A DNA stretch of 64,000 nucleotides from Campylobacter sp. 19-13652. Its GTDB lineage: Bacteria; Campylobacterota; Campylobacteria; Campylobacterales; Campylobacteraceae. Location of the stretch: contig NZ_AP024713.1 of the NCBI RefSeq assembly GCF_019702925.1, positions 1,240,001-1,304,000 of the forward strand, written 5' to 3'. Of the stretch, positions 44,805 through 53,401 are shown one piece after another. The notes beneath the pieces were generated by a model that saw nothing but the letters and a program-made list of their open reading frames with translations, was not told where the DNA came from and searched no databases. Within the stretch, counting starts at the first letter, position 1; each line of letters begins with the position of its first letter. A program made the translations under genes and the position numbers.

Positions 44805-46682
44805 TCACTGCTTTAAGCTTAAAAGCGTATCTAGCATCTTATCTACAGTTGTGATTATCTTTGCAGCAGCTCCATAGCTTGATTGAAAGCGGATTAAATT
44901 CGTAAGCTCCTCATTCACATCAACCCCGCTAATAGACTCAAACTCAGCATTTGCAGTATTTAAAAGCGCAGTATTTGTATCGTGAGTGATATTATTACTC
45001 TGTGTATCACTAGCTAAATCAGTCGTGATAAAACGGTAATAGCCCTCGATAGTATCAAGCTTATCATACGCTCTGCCGTTTATAGAGTAAAACTGTATAT
45101 TATCATGCTGAAGCTGCACCATTTTATTTGCTATTTCACGGTTACCGCTTGTTGGGTTTGAATACGCATTTAGCTTGGTGTGATCCTCTACTATCTCATC
45201 AGCGACTCGCATATTATGAGCGTCATCACCATCAAAAAAACGATTTATACCCACTACGCCTGGGAAATTTGTCCCATTATCCTCAAATGCTATCGTGTAC
45301 TGTCCCTCGGTATGCCTTGGTGTTACGCTAAATGTACCTTGATTGGTCAAATTATCATAATAATACCCAGCAAAAAAGTAATCATTCACGTCGTTTGTAT
45401 TGTCATTATCAGCATTATCATCACTATCTGAGTTAAAATCAGATACTATTGAGTTTCCAAAACTAGTATCGTCCATGGTAGTTGTGCCGTTTAGACTTAT
45501 CGTCTTTCTGGCTATCTCAGCACCTAGATTATTATACACCACCACATCAAAGCTACCCTGCTTTATATCGCCGCTAAAATTCATAAGCGTCTTATCTTTT
45601 TGCAGGTATTTTAGCGGATCTGTCGTGCCTAAATTCATGGCCGAGCCTGCGTAGATATTATTTGTGCTTGTGATTATGGTCTTTGCGAAGGTGTCTAGGT
45701 GGTCGATATACTTTTGTACGTCGCCATCTTCAAATTTTTTCTCAAGCTCATTATAGTGCCTGCCACGCAAATCAAGTGCAGCGCCTAGCTTACCGCCGTT
45801 TATCTTATCCTCCATGGATATTAATTTACCATCTCTAAGCTCATAATAAACACTACTAAAGCCAGTCCCAGCTGCATTTGGAAGCACTTTTAGCGGATGG
45901 TAATTTACTCCGTCAACTATACTCATGCCACCTATATTTAAAGTGTAGTATTTGCCCTGATCTGTGATACCTGTATCAACTGGCGGATTTGAGCGCAGGT
46001 CTGATTTAAACGACGTAGCATCAACTAACTTTGCTATAGCAAGCTCTAGCCTATCTCTTCTATCTCGCAAATCATTCGCATTTATGGCTATGCCAGCGTC
46101 CTTGCCGCTTTCTACACGCTGTATCTCTTTATTTATCGAGGCTATCTCACGAGCCATATTATTTATCTCATTTACATTTATACTAAGATGTCCATCAATT
46201 TGTTCTTGCAATGCCCTTAGGTTGTTTGATGTATTTTTAATGCCAGAACTTAAAGACTGAGCAAAATTTATTAAATTTACCTTTTGCGAGCCTTCATTTG
46301 GGTTTGAAGCAAAATTATTCCACGCTTTAAAGTAATTTCCTATATCGCGCCCTATACTTGAGTCTTGCAAATCTGGGAAATACTTACTAGCCTGCTCTAA
46401 AATTTGCTGCTTATAAGCAGAGTCTTCAAATTTATTATTAGCCACCTTTAGCCTAGCGTAGGTAAACTCATCATGAATTCGCACAATAGTATCTACCTGC
46501 GTTCCAGTACCCACGCCGCCTGGGACGTAGTTCATCGCTGGGCTTGCTGATTGTACGACTCTTTGGCGAGTATAGTAATCACTATCTGCGTTTGTTATGT
46601 TATTGCCTGTGGTTGAGATTTGAATTTGAGCTGCGCTTAGTCCGCTTACTCCGATACCCAAAGACGAAAATATACTAGGCAT
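44805..46682 (-). CDS. flgK: Flagellar hook-filament junction protein FlgK (HAP1)
   Basis: FlgK joins hook and filament. The 625-aa protein has the N-terminal rod/hook signature GVSGLSAAQIQISTTGNNIT with SDYYTRQRV, coiled terminal regions, and the C-terminal LIRFQSSYGAAAKIITTVD. The middle, variable domain (about 230-520) is Asp/Asn-rich, as expected for surface parts. It starts 2 bases after the flgN-like stop. Confidence 0.94.
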   Translation of the reverse strand: MPSIFSSLGIGVSGLSAAQIQISTTGNNITNADSDYYTRQRVVQSASPAMNYVPGGVGTGTQVDTIVRIHDEFTYARLKVANNKFEDSAYKQQILEQASKYFPDLQDSSIGRDIGNYFKAWNNFASNPNEGSQKVNLINFAQSLSSGIKNTSNNLRALQEQIDGHLSINVNEINNMAREIASINKEIQRVESGKDAGIAINANDLRDRRDRLELAIAKLVDATSFKSDLRSNPPVDTGITDQGKYYTLNIGGMSIVDGVNYHPLKVLPNAAGTGFSSVYYELRDGKLISMEDKINGGKLGAALDLRGRHYNELEKKFEDGDVQKYIDHLDTFAKTIITSTNNIYAGSAMNLGTTDPLKYLQKDKTLMNFSGDIKQGSFDVVVYNNLGAEIARKTISLNGTTTMDDTSFGNSIVSDFNSDSDDNADNDNTNDVNDYFFAGYYYDNLTNQGTFSVTPRHTEGQYTIAFEDNGTNFPGVVGINRFFDGDDAHNMRVADEIVEDHTKLNAYSNPTSGNREIANKMVQLQHDNIQFYSINGRAYDKLDTIEGYYRFITTDLASDTQSNNITHDTNTALLNTANAEFESISGVDVNEELTNLIRFQSSYGAAAKIITTVDKMLDTLLSLKQ

Positions 46683-46684
46683 CG

Positions 46685-47083
46685 CTACGCCCTCGCCTTA
46701 TAAACACCGCCGTCATCATTTGGCGTAAACATCTGCTTTAACATAGTGTCAAAAAACTCCTTTACGCTGACGACATGGCGTGCGTACTCTTTATTTATAC
46801 TGTGAAGTTCCTCTAATTTAGAGCGCATATTAGCTAGCGAGGTCTTACTATCCTCATCAAGGCTTTGGCTAAGCGAGCCTCCGCTTTCTTTAGCGAGGGC
46901 TACTAGCTCTTTATCTATATCTTTTTTAGTTGTTTCAAATTCTTTAATAAGTCTATTTTTTATCACAACAGACTCATTAACCGCTGCGTGATTTGCGACT
47001 TTTATATTTTCTATATCTTTGTGAGTTTGAGCGATTAATCCGCCTAAAGTCTCATTTGCTTTATCAAGTAACTGCTTTAGCAT
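46685..47083 (-). CDS. flgN: FlgN-like flagellar export chaperone
   Basis: FlgN binds FlgK and FlgL before export. The 132-aa protein is almost wholly helical (NETLGGLIAQTHKDIENIK, then SKLEELHSINKEYARHVV), with the low sequence conservation typical of FlgN. The assignment rests on length, helical pattern and position directly upstream of flgK, as for C. jejuni Cj1465. Confidence 0.8.
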   Translation of the reverse strand: MLKQLLDKANETLGGLIAQTHKDIENIKVANHAAVNESVVIKNRLIKEFETTKKDIDKELVALAKESGGSLSQSLDEDSKTSLANMRSKLEELHSINKEYARHVVSVKEFFDTMLKQMFTPNDDGGVYKARA

Positions 47084-47097
47084 ATTTCTCTCCGTTT

Positions 47098-47307
47098 TTA
47101 GGACAGAGAGTCTAAAACCGCCCTTGCTGTTTTAGACATATCAAGCTTATAAGTACCATTTGCTATCTCGCTTGATATGCGCTCTATCCTACTCTGTTTT
47201 GTCTCGTTTGCATTCTCGCTTTTTAAAGCCCCACTACTGCTAGCTGGCTTTGACTCGCTTTTTAGTGCCGAATGCGAAAGCACAGAAGCGTTTAATTTAC
47301 CTATCAT
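47098..47307 (-). CDS. flgM: Anti-sigma-28 factor FlgM
   Basis: FlgM holds sigma-28 (FliA) until hook completion. The 69-aa protein has a disordered, Ser-rich N-terminal half and the C-terminal FliA-binding part (SRIERISSEIANGTYKLDMSKTA..., about 38-69). It has its own sigma-28 promoter just upstream, giving the feedback expected for FlgM. Confidence 0.88.
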   Translation of the reverse strand: MIGKLNASVLSHSALKSESKPASSSGALKSENANETKQSRIERISSEIANGTYKLDMSKTARAVLDSLS

Positions 47308-47337
47308 TTTTATGCCTTTTAGGATTTTTCATATACT

Positions 47338-47363
47338 ATATCGGCATAAATTTAAAAAGCTTA
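47338..47363 (-). promoter_or_regulatory. Sigma-28 (FliA) promoter of flgM
   Basis: On the minus strand, TAAGCTTT (47363-47356), 10 bases, then GCCGATAT (47345-47338). The enterobacterial consensus is TAAAGTTT-N11-GCCGATAA, and Campylobacter sites end in CGATAT. The -10 lies 30 bases before the flgM ATG and within the end of flgJ. Confidence 0.75.
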
Positions 47364-47666
47364 ACCCCTTTGCTTTAAAAACTCATAAAGCATTTGGCTA
47401 AACCCAAACCCACCACTAAGTGCCCTGCTGTACGCATCTGTTTGCATACTTTTGTATATATCTGACCCAGCCGATTTAGGAAAAAGCGATGCGCTTTCAT
47501 CATCTTTTAAGGCTGTATTTAGCACCTCTTTTACCATAAATGCCTCAAAAGCATCGGTTTGCTCTTTTAGTCTCTCATCGTCTAGCTTTTCGTTTTTTGC
47601 CTGCGTAACGCTAGCAAGCTTTGCACTATTAAATGAGCTAAGTGCAAGGGTATTATCAATCATCAC
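47361..47666 (-). CDS. flgJ: FlgJ-like rod-binding protein
   Basis: A 101-aa protein with only the rod-binding domain of FlgJ: TDAFEAFMVKEVLNTALKDD, then SDIYKSMQTDAYSRALS and GFGFSQMLYEFL. The muramidase domain of the enterobacterial protein is absent, as in other Campylobacter. It starts in an overlap with the flgI stop (4 bases). Confidence 0.88.
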   Translation of the reverse strand: MMIDNTLALSSFNSAKLASVTQAKNEKLDDERLKEQTDAFEAFMVKEVLNTALKDDESASLFPKSAGSDIYKSMQTDAYSRALSGGFGFSQMLYEFLKQRG

Positions 47667-48709
47667 ATCACCTCCACGCTAGCGCTTATTGCGCCAACTC
47701 GCTTTAAATTTTCTATTATCGCTATTATCGCTGCTGGACTTGCACCTAGCTTATTAAGCGCCCTTGTCAGGCTTGCTATACTAGCACTTTTGCCAGCTAC
47801 TTTTATACTATTTGACGCTGGCGATATGGCTGCGTCATCTCCGACTGCTATATCGCCTTCTACACTTTCGCTCTCAAGCCCTTCAGGTTCTATACGCACT
47901 GTTATGTCTCCGTGAGTTAGCACTACTGGCGCTACTGCTATATTCACGCCGCTTATTATCGTGCCCGTACGTTCATCTATGACTATTTTCTCATCTGGAG
48001 CATAGTCCACATCAAGGGATAGAATTTTATTTGCCATTTCGACTAAACTATCTCCAAACTGGCTTTTTATTACAACTGTTTTTGGATCTATTGCTTTTGC
48101 TATATCCTCACTTATATTTGCATTTATTGCATCTTGGATTTTTACTGCAGTATCAAAGCTAGTGTCATTTAAGCTTAGCACTATACCACCTTGCGCTGCA
48201 AAATCATAAGCCACCTCACGCTCGACTATCGCTCCGCCTAATATGCTTCCTACCGTTGGATGATTGCCTGAACCCCTGCCACTAGGGCGCCCGCCTATGC
48301 TTAGCGCACCTTGGGCTATGGCGTAGATATTTCCATCAACACCCTTAAGCGGTGTCATCAAAAGCGTGCCACCTGATAAATTTTTCGCATCCCCTATGGA
48401 CGATATGGACACATCAAGAGTATCGCCCTGCCGTGTAAAAGCAGGAAGCTTTGCCGTTACCACAACTGCGGCTGCGTTTTTTGATTTTATTGAGCTTGGG
48501 TCTACTTTTACATCCATGCTTTGAAGCATATTTGAGATTGACTGGATAGTAAACTCAGAGCTAGAGCCGTCTCCTGTACCGTTTAGCCCCACTACAAGCC
48601 CGTATCCTATGAGCTGATTTTGCCTAACACCCAAAATGCTAGCAAGCTCCTTTATCTGCGCCCCAAAAGCTAAAGTCGCCATAAAAGCCAAACATAAAAG
48701 CTTTCTCAT
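47663..48709 (-). CDS. flgI: Flagellar P-ring protein FlgI
   Basis: FlgI forms the periplasmic P-ring. The 348-aa protein has a signal peptide (MRKLLCLAFMATLAFGAQ), then LVGYGLVVGLNGTGDGS-type sequence (here IGYGLVVGLNGTGDG), FTIQSISNML and GGTLLMTPLKGVDG. It heads the flagellar operon behind a sigma-54 promoter. Short spacings imply flgI-flgJ-flgM-flgN-flgK are co-transcribed, with an extra promoter at flgM. Confidence 0.95.
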   Translation of the reverse strand: MRKLLCLAFMATLAFGAQIKELASILGVRQNQLIGYGLVVGLNGTGDGSSSEFTIQSISNMLQSMDVKVDPSSIKSKNAAAVVVTAKLPAFTRQGDTLDVSISSIGDAKNLSGGTLLMTPLKGVDGNIYAIAQGALSIGGRPSGRGSGNHPTVGSILGGAIVEREVAYDFAAQGGIVLSLNDTSFDTAVKIQDAINANISEDIAKAIDPKTVVIKSQFGDSLVEMANKILSLDVDYAPDEKIVIDERTGTIISGVNIAVAPVVLTHGDITVRIEPEGLESESVEGDIAVGDDAAISPASNSIKVAGKSASIASLTRALNKLGASPAAIIAIIENLKRVGAISASVEVM

Positions 48710-48744
48710 TTTCTCTCCAAATTTATCTTAAATTAATCCAAATA

Positions 48745-48763
48745 AAGCAAAAATCGTACCAAA
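48745..48763 (-). promoter_or_regulatory. Sigma-54 promoter of the flgI operon
   Basis: On the minus strand TTTTGGTACGATTTTTGCT has GG and GC separated by exactly 10 bases (GG 48760-48759, GC 48748-48747), matching TGGCAC-N5-TTGC. It ends about 36 bases before the flgI ATG. Rod and ring genes of Campylobacter are sigma-54-dependent with FlgR. Confidence 0.85.
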
Positions 48764-48803
48764 ATAAAAGAATGGATTTTTTATTAAATTTAAACATTAA
48801 ATA

Positions 48804-48809
48804 GATATA
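48804..48809 (+). promoter_or_regulatory. -10 box of the hemE promoter
   Basis: TATAAT in AT-rich DNA, 35 bases before the hemE ATG. Confidence 0.55.
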
Positions 48810-48843
48810 ATTAGAAAATCTTTAAATTTAACAAGGAAAAAGA

Positions 48844-49866
48844 ATGATATTTGTCGATGCGTGTTTAGGCAAGCCTACACCTTATACTCCAGTTTGGATG
48901 ATGAGACAGGCTGGGCGCTACCTACCAGAATACATGACTGTAAGAAAAGAAGCGGGAGATTTTTTAAGCTTATGCAAGGATTATAAAAAAGCAGCCGAAG
49001 TAACACTACAGCCTGTGGATATACTAGGCGTTGATGCGGCGATACTTTTTAGTGATATTCTTGTCGTGCCACTTGAGATGGGGATGAGCCTACGCTTTGC
49101 GGCTGGAGAGGGTCCAGTATTTGACGAACCGATAAGAAACTTAGAGGAGCTTAACGCTCTTGATGTGGATAAAGCGGTGAAAAACCTAAGCTACGTCTAT
49201 GACACCATAGGACTAGTAAGGCAAGAGCTAGCAAACGACAAGGCGCTCATCGGGTTTTGTGGTGCGCCTTGGACGATAGCTACATATATGATAGAGGGCA
49301 AAGGCAGCAAAAACTACGCCATCTCAAAGCGCATAGCATATGAAAATCCAGCACTTTTGCACGCTGTGCTGGATAAGGTTACGTCCGCTCTTATAGGCTA
49401 CACAAAGGCGCAGATAAAGGCTGGGGTAAATGCTATTCAAATTTTTGATAGCTGGGCTGCGGCGCTTGAGATGAGTGCGTTTTTTGAGTTTAGCTTTAGC
49501 TATATTTTAAAGATAGTTGACGCAATCAAAGCAGAGTATCCAGAGGTGCCAGTTATAGTATTTCCAAAGGGCATAAGCGGATACCTAAGCCAAATAGACG
49601 GTAACTTTGACGTATTTGGCGTAGACTGGAGTACGCCTATGGGACTAGCAAGAGCAGCCCTTAGCGACCGCTACACCCTACAAGGTAACCTAGAGCCTTG
49701 CAGACTGTATTCAAAAGATGCGATAAAATCGGGAGTTGATGAGATATTAGCGGTTATGCGAGGAGTGCCGCATATCTTTAATCTAGGGCATGGCATACTG
49801 CCAGATATACCAGTGGAGAATGCAAAATATCTAATAAAATATGTTCAGGAGGCAAGTGCCAGATAG
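48844..49866 (+). CDS. hemE: Uroporphyrinogen decarboxylase
   Basis: Converts uroporphyrinogen III to coproporphyrinogen III in heme synthesis. The 340-aa protein has the family signatures [16 protein letters not shown] (about 18-33, with catalytic Arg), [12 protein letters not shown] (catalytic Asp), GFCGAPWT and [19 protein letters not shown] precedes the ATG. The chemoreceptor gene follows 25 bases later. Confidence 0.95.
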   Translation: MIFVDACLGKPTPYTPVWMMRQAGRYLPEYMTVRKEAGDFLSLCKDYKKAAEVTLQPVDILGVDAAILFSDILVVPLEMGMSLRFAAGEGPVFDEPIRNLEELNALDVDKAVKNLSYVYDTIGLVRQELANDKALIGFCGAPWTIATYMIEGKGSKNYAISKRIAYENPALLHAVLDKVTSALIGYTKAQIKAGVNAIQIFDSWAAALEMSAFFEFSFSYILKIVDAIKAEYPEVPVIVFPKGISGYLSQIDGNFDVFGVDWSTPMGLARAALSDRYTLQGNLEPCRLYSKDAIKSGVDEILAVMRGVPHIFNLGHGILPDIPVENAKYLIKYVQEASAR

Positions 49867-49891
49867 GACTATTTTGCAAAAGGAGGAGGAA

Positions 49892-51853
49892 ATGCAAAAT
49901 GTCAAAATCAAGTCGAAGCTTTTAATTATCATAGCAAGCGCGTTAGTTTGCTTTGGTGTGGTTAGCTTTTTGTTTTTAAAGGGTATCTACAAAAGTAGAG
50001 AAAGTGCTATTTTAAGCCTAGAATCGGTAAACGAAATAGAGCTTTATAATAAATTAATCCACGAGTTACAAAAAGAGCGTGGATTTTCAGCTGGGTATGT
50101 CTCAGGCGGAAGCAAAGATAGCTTAGATGCCCAAAGAGAGGTCGTAAACAGCGCTTTAGCCGCCATTAAAAATCAAAGCCTCTTAAAAGACAAACTCACA
50201 GTACTTCGCAAAGATACAGACACAAAAGAGCCACAAAGCAAAGTCATAAGTGGCTTTAATGCCATAATAAATTCAGCAAAAGCACACATAGGAGCCGAAG
50301 CAAAGCACCTATCACCAAAGCTACTTGATGGGCTTAACAGGCTTTTAATCATAGGCGATGCAAAGGATAGCTATGGTAAGCTTAGGGCAAATTTAAACGT
50401 CGTATTTCTAACACACAATGTAAGCGCAAAGATGCACGACATAGTCTCATTGCAAAAGGGGTTAATAGATGCTTATTTACATAGCTTTTTTACCTTAAAT
50501 GAGACAAAATACAAAGACATTTTTAATCAAATAGTAAGCCAAAGTAGTCAGTATAAAAAGGTAAATGATACAATAGAAAACGTCATAGCAGGCACCTCTA
50601 TAATCCAAACCATGCAAGCAAAGGAGTGGTTTAGCTCGGTTACTGAACTTATGGGTAAGTTTAGGGAGTTTGAGCTTGTTTTGCTAGATGAGATAAAATC
50701 TCAAGCAAAAGCTAGCAAAGAGGAGATGACTAAGGCACTAACACTAGGCTGCGTAGCGGTTGTGCTGTGCGTTTTGGTGTTACTTCTAATATCGTCATAT
50801 ATCGCAAACGCCATGGTAAAAAGCATAAATAAAACGAGTGCTGGGCTTGTGGAGTTTTTTGAGTTTTTAAACAACAAAAGAGCCTCTGCAAGCCAGCTAG
50901 AAAATGTCGGCAAAGACGAAATAGGTCAGATGAATGCGCTAATAAACGAAAACATTGCGCAGATTGAGCGAAATTTTAACGAGCAAAATGAATTCCTAAA
51001 ATCAGCCGATAAATTTGTAAAACAGATAGGGCTTGGGGATTACGAGACGCGCTTTGAAGCAAGCACTCAAAATCCAGCCCTAGAAAATCTAAAAAATACC
51101 TTTAACGAACTTCAAACAAGCCTTCGTAAAAACATCGCAGCAAATAGCAAAAATATCCTTTCAGTCATTGATAAATTTAAATCTCAAGACTTTACCGCAC
51201 GTATAAATGATGATGGCGTCATAGCTCACGGTATCGACCTGCTAGGCGATGAGATAACCAGAATGCTGTCAAAAAACCTAGACCAAGCTCAACTACTGCA
51301 AGAAAGAGCAAACGCACTTAGCCAAAATATGCAAGAACTAACAGACGGAGCCTCACATCAGGCAGCTGCGCTTGGCGAGAGTGCGGCTGCGCTTGAGGAG
51401 ATGGATAGCTCAATGAGCGCAATAACACACAAAGCCACAGACGTAATAAGACAAAGCGACGAAATAAAAAACATAATCGTAATAATCCGTGACATAGCCG
51501 ACCAGACCAACCTACTTGCGCTAAACGCCGCCATCGAAGCTGCGCGCGCAGGGGAACATGGACGAGGCTTTGCCGTGGTGGCTGATGAAGTACGCAAGCT
51601 TGCCGAGCGCACACAAAAAAGCCTAAGCGAAATCGAAGCCAACACAAACGTCCTAGCTCAAAGCATAAATGACATGAGCGAGAGCCTAAGCGAGCAGGCC
51701 GAGGGCATAAGTATGATAAACAAATCAGCCGCACAAATCGATGAGCTAACAGGGCAAAATGTAGGCGTAGCAAGCAGAACAAAAGATATAACACTAGAAG
51801 TTGATGCTGTGGCAAAAGATATATTAAATGAGGTAAATAAGAAAAAATTCTAA
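49892..51853 (+). CDS. Methyl-accepting chemotaxis protein with NIT sensor domain
   Basis: A 653-aa transmembrane chemoreceptor. Span 1 is about 10-30; the periplasmic NIT domain (about 45-270) is recognised by [19 protein letters not shown]; span 2 is about 285-308. A HAMP-like region follows, and the signalling tip has [20 protein letters not shown] and [20 protein letters not shown] domains sense nitrate or nitrite in characterised proteins, but the ligand here is inferred. The protein ends soon after the signalling domain, with no CheR-tethering pentapeptide. The frame extends upstream into hemE, but the ATG at 49892 directly follows AGGAGGA. Confidence 0.88.
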   Translation: MQNVKIKSKLLIIIASALVCFGVVSFLFLKGIYKSRESAILSLESVNEIELYNKLIHELQKERGFSAGYVSGGSKDSLDAQREVVNSALAAIKNQSLLKDKLTVLRKDTDTKEPQSKVISGFNAIINSAKAHIGAEAKHLSPKLLDGLNRLLIIGDAKDSYGKLRANLNVVFLTHNVSAKMHDIVSLQKGLIDAYLHSFFTLNETKYKDIFNQIVSQSSQYKKVNDTIENVIAGTSIIQTMQAKEWFSSVTELMGKFREFELVLLDEIKSQAKASKEEMTKALTLGCVAVVLCVLVLLLISSYIANAMVKSINKTSAGLVEFFEFLNNKRASASQLENVGKDEIGQMNALINENIAQIERNFNEQNEFLKSADKFVKQIGLGDYETRFEASTQNPALENLKNTFNELQTSLRKNIAANSKNILSVIDKFKSQDFTARINDDGVIAHGIDLLGDEITRMLSKNLDQAQLLQERANALSQNMQELTDGASHQAAALGESAAALEEMDSSMSAITHKATDVIRQSDEIKNIIVIIRDIADQTNLLALNAAIEAARAGEHGRGFAVVADEVRKLAERTQKSLSEIEANTNVLAQSINDMSESLSEQAEGISMINKSAAQIDELTGQNVGVASRTKDITLEVDAVAKDILNEVNKKKF

Positions 51854-51860
51854 CTCCACC

Positions 51861-51882
51861 TAGCCCCTATTTATCGGGGCTA
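51861..51882 (+). terminator. Hairpin after the chemoreceptor gene
   Basis: TAGCCCC (51861-51867) and GGGGCTA (51876-51882) pair around an 8-base loop, starting 7 bases past the stop. The T-tract is poor. Confidence 0.5.
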
Positions 51883-52384
51883 TGGTCTGTTTAAATGAAT
51901 GTCTTAATGACTTGATATTTTTGCCCATGAGCGCATAAAATACAAAAAATTTAATGCTTTAATTAATCTAAATTTATCGCTTAGGCTGTTTGGTGCCTTA
52001 TCCGCTTACGTTAAATTTATCTGTAAAGATTAAAATACACAAAAATAATAAATTTTAATCCACTCTTTAAAATATCTATTTTTGCCCTTAAATCCAATAC
52101 TTTAAACACTAAGAATTTAAGCCCACAAAGGCAAGTGGCTTATTAATCATTCATACGCTTGAGATATTAGCACTATAAAAACAGTCGGCTTACTAGGTTT
52201 TGCTAAGGGTATTTTTAGGTTTACACTGAGCTTTGCAAATGGCTAAATTTTAAAGAGCATAAATTTATGCACCATTTTTTGGCTTTTAGACAAAATCTTA
52301 CGACTGCTAAATTTGTAATAAGCCACCATTTAAACTGATAATTTCAAACCTTTTAAAATAAAGCCCCTCGGATTTTAGCATTTT
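51883..52384. other. Gene-free region
   Basis: About 500 AT-rich bases between convergent mcp and alr. No gene is supported. AAGTGGCTTATTAATC, AGTCGGCTTACTAGG and TTTACACTGAG recall pieces of the intergenic element, but no full copy can be drawn. Confidence 0.5.
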
Positions 52385-53401
52385 TCACACCCAAACTCTC
52401 GGTATAAACGGACTTAGCTTAGTCAACACATCATACTCTATAGTGTTAAAAAACCTAGCCCAAATCCTAGCATCATCAAATACACACACCTCCTCGCCAC
52501 AATCCTCCGCCCCAAAGCTATCCATGCTCATCTTGCCAAGCAATCTACCGCCATCGCGCAGCCTAAGCTCGCCACTGCCGCCATAGCGCAAAAGCCCATC
52601 GCCATAGCCTAAATCATAAGTCGCCACACGCATATCGCTAGATGCGCTAAAAAGCCCACCATAGCCCACTCTGCCTCCGGCTAAAATCTCACGCACACTC
52701 ACACGATTAGCCCATAAAGAAAGCACTCGCTGCAAGCCCAAACTCTCATCAAACTGCGAATACCCATACTGTGCTATGCCAACGCGTACGCACTCATCGC
52801 TTAGCTCGCTTTTAAAGCGCTCTAGCGCAGCAGAGTTATGTGAGTGAAAGAGTGGCTTTTCTAACCCTAACTGCTCGCAAAGCCCTAAAATACGCCACTT
52901 TGCTTCGTTAAATTTTTGCCGCTGGATAAAATAATCACACCCTATTTCATCGCTTGATCTAAAGTGCGTATATGCCCCAAGAAGCCTTAATCCACGCTCT
53001 TTTATGAGATTAAAAGCATCGTCTAGCTCGCTTAAAGCTATGCCGTTTCGGTGCATAAGAGTATCTATAGCTAGATGAATTTTGCTATTTGGCGCTATCC
53101 TTAAAAGCGCACTAAGCTCGTTAATGCCGTATATTAAATGCTCGCTCTCTTTACCTGTTGGGATATGAGAAAGCACCAAAATATGCGGAAAAATCCCCCT
53201 TATAAACGCAGCCTCTGCCTCGTTTTTAACGGCCGCAAATTTAATCCCAAGCCTAGCTGCTTCTGGGGCGATAAGCTCTATGCCGTGAGAGTAAGCATTA
53301 TCTTTAAGCACAAGGATAATGCGATTAATGTCGCCGATTTTGCCAGCTATGGCAGAGATATTATGCGCATAAGCGGCGCGGTCTAGGCAGATTTTAGCCA
53401 T
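52385..53401 (-). CDS. alr: Alanine racemase
   Basis: Supplies D-alanine for peptidoglycan. The 338-aa PLP enzyme has the cofactor Lys in ILVLKDNAYSHG (Lys about 33; most family members read VKANAYGHG). SHNSAALE and the second catalytic region YDLGYGDG follow, and the fold-type III C-terminal domain has GKMSMDSF. It starts with ATG directly after the mnmC stop, at the end of a long co-directional run. Confidence 0.92.
   Translation of the reverse strand: MAKICLDRAAYAHNISAIAGKIGDINRIILVLKDNAYSHGIELIAPEAARLGIKFAAVKNEAEAAFIRGIFPHILVLSHIPTGKESEHLIYGINELSALLRIAPNSKIHLAIDTLMHRNGIALSELDDAFNLIKERGLRLLGAYTHFRSSDEIGCDYFIQRQKFNEAKWRILGLCEQLGLEKPLFHSHNSAALERFKSELSDECVRVGIAQYGYSQFDESLGLQRVLSLWANRVSVREILAGGRVGYGGLFSASSDMRVATYDLGYGDGLLRYGGSGELRLRDGGRLLGKMSMDSFGAEDCGEEVCVFDDARIWARFFNTIEYDVLTKLSPFIPRVWV

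Noticed and set aside
51318-51815. Arg/Leu-rich frame opposite the chemoreceptor signalling domain
   Set aside because: Shadow of the strongly conserved MCP region on the plus strand; no independent support.
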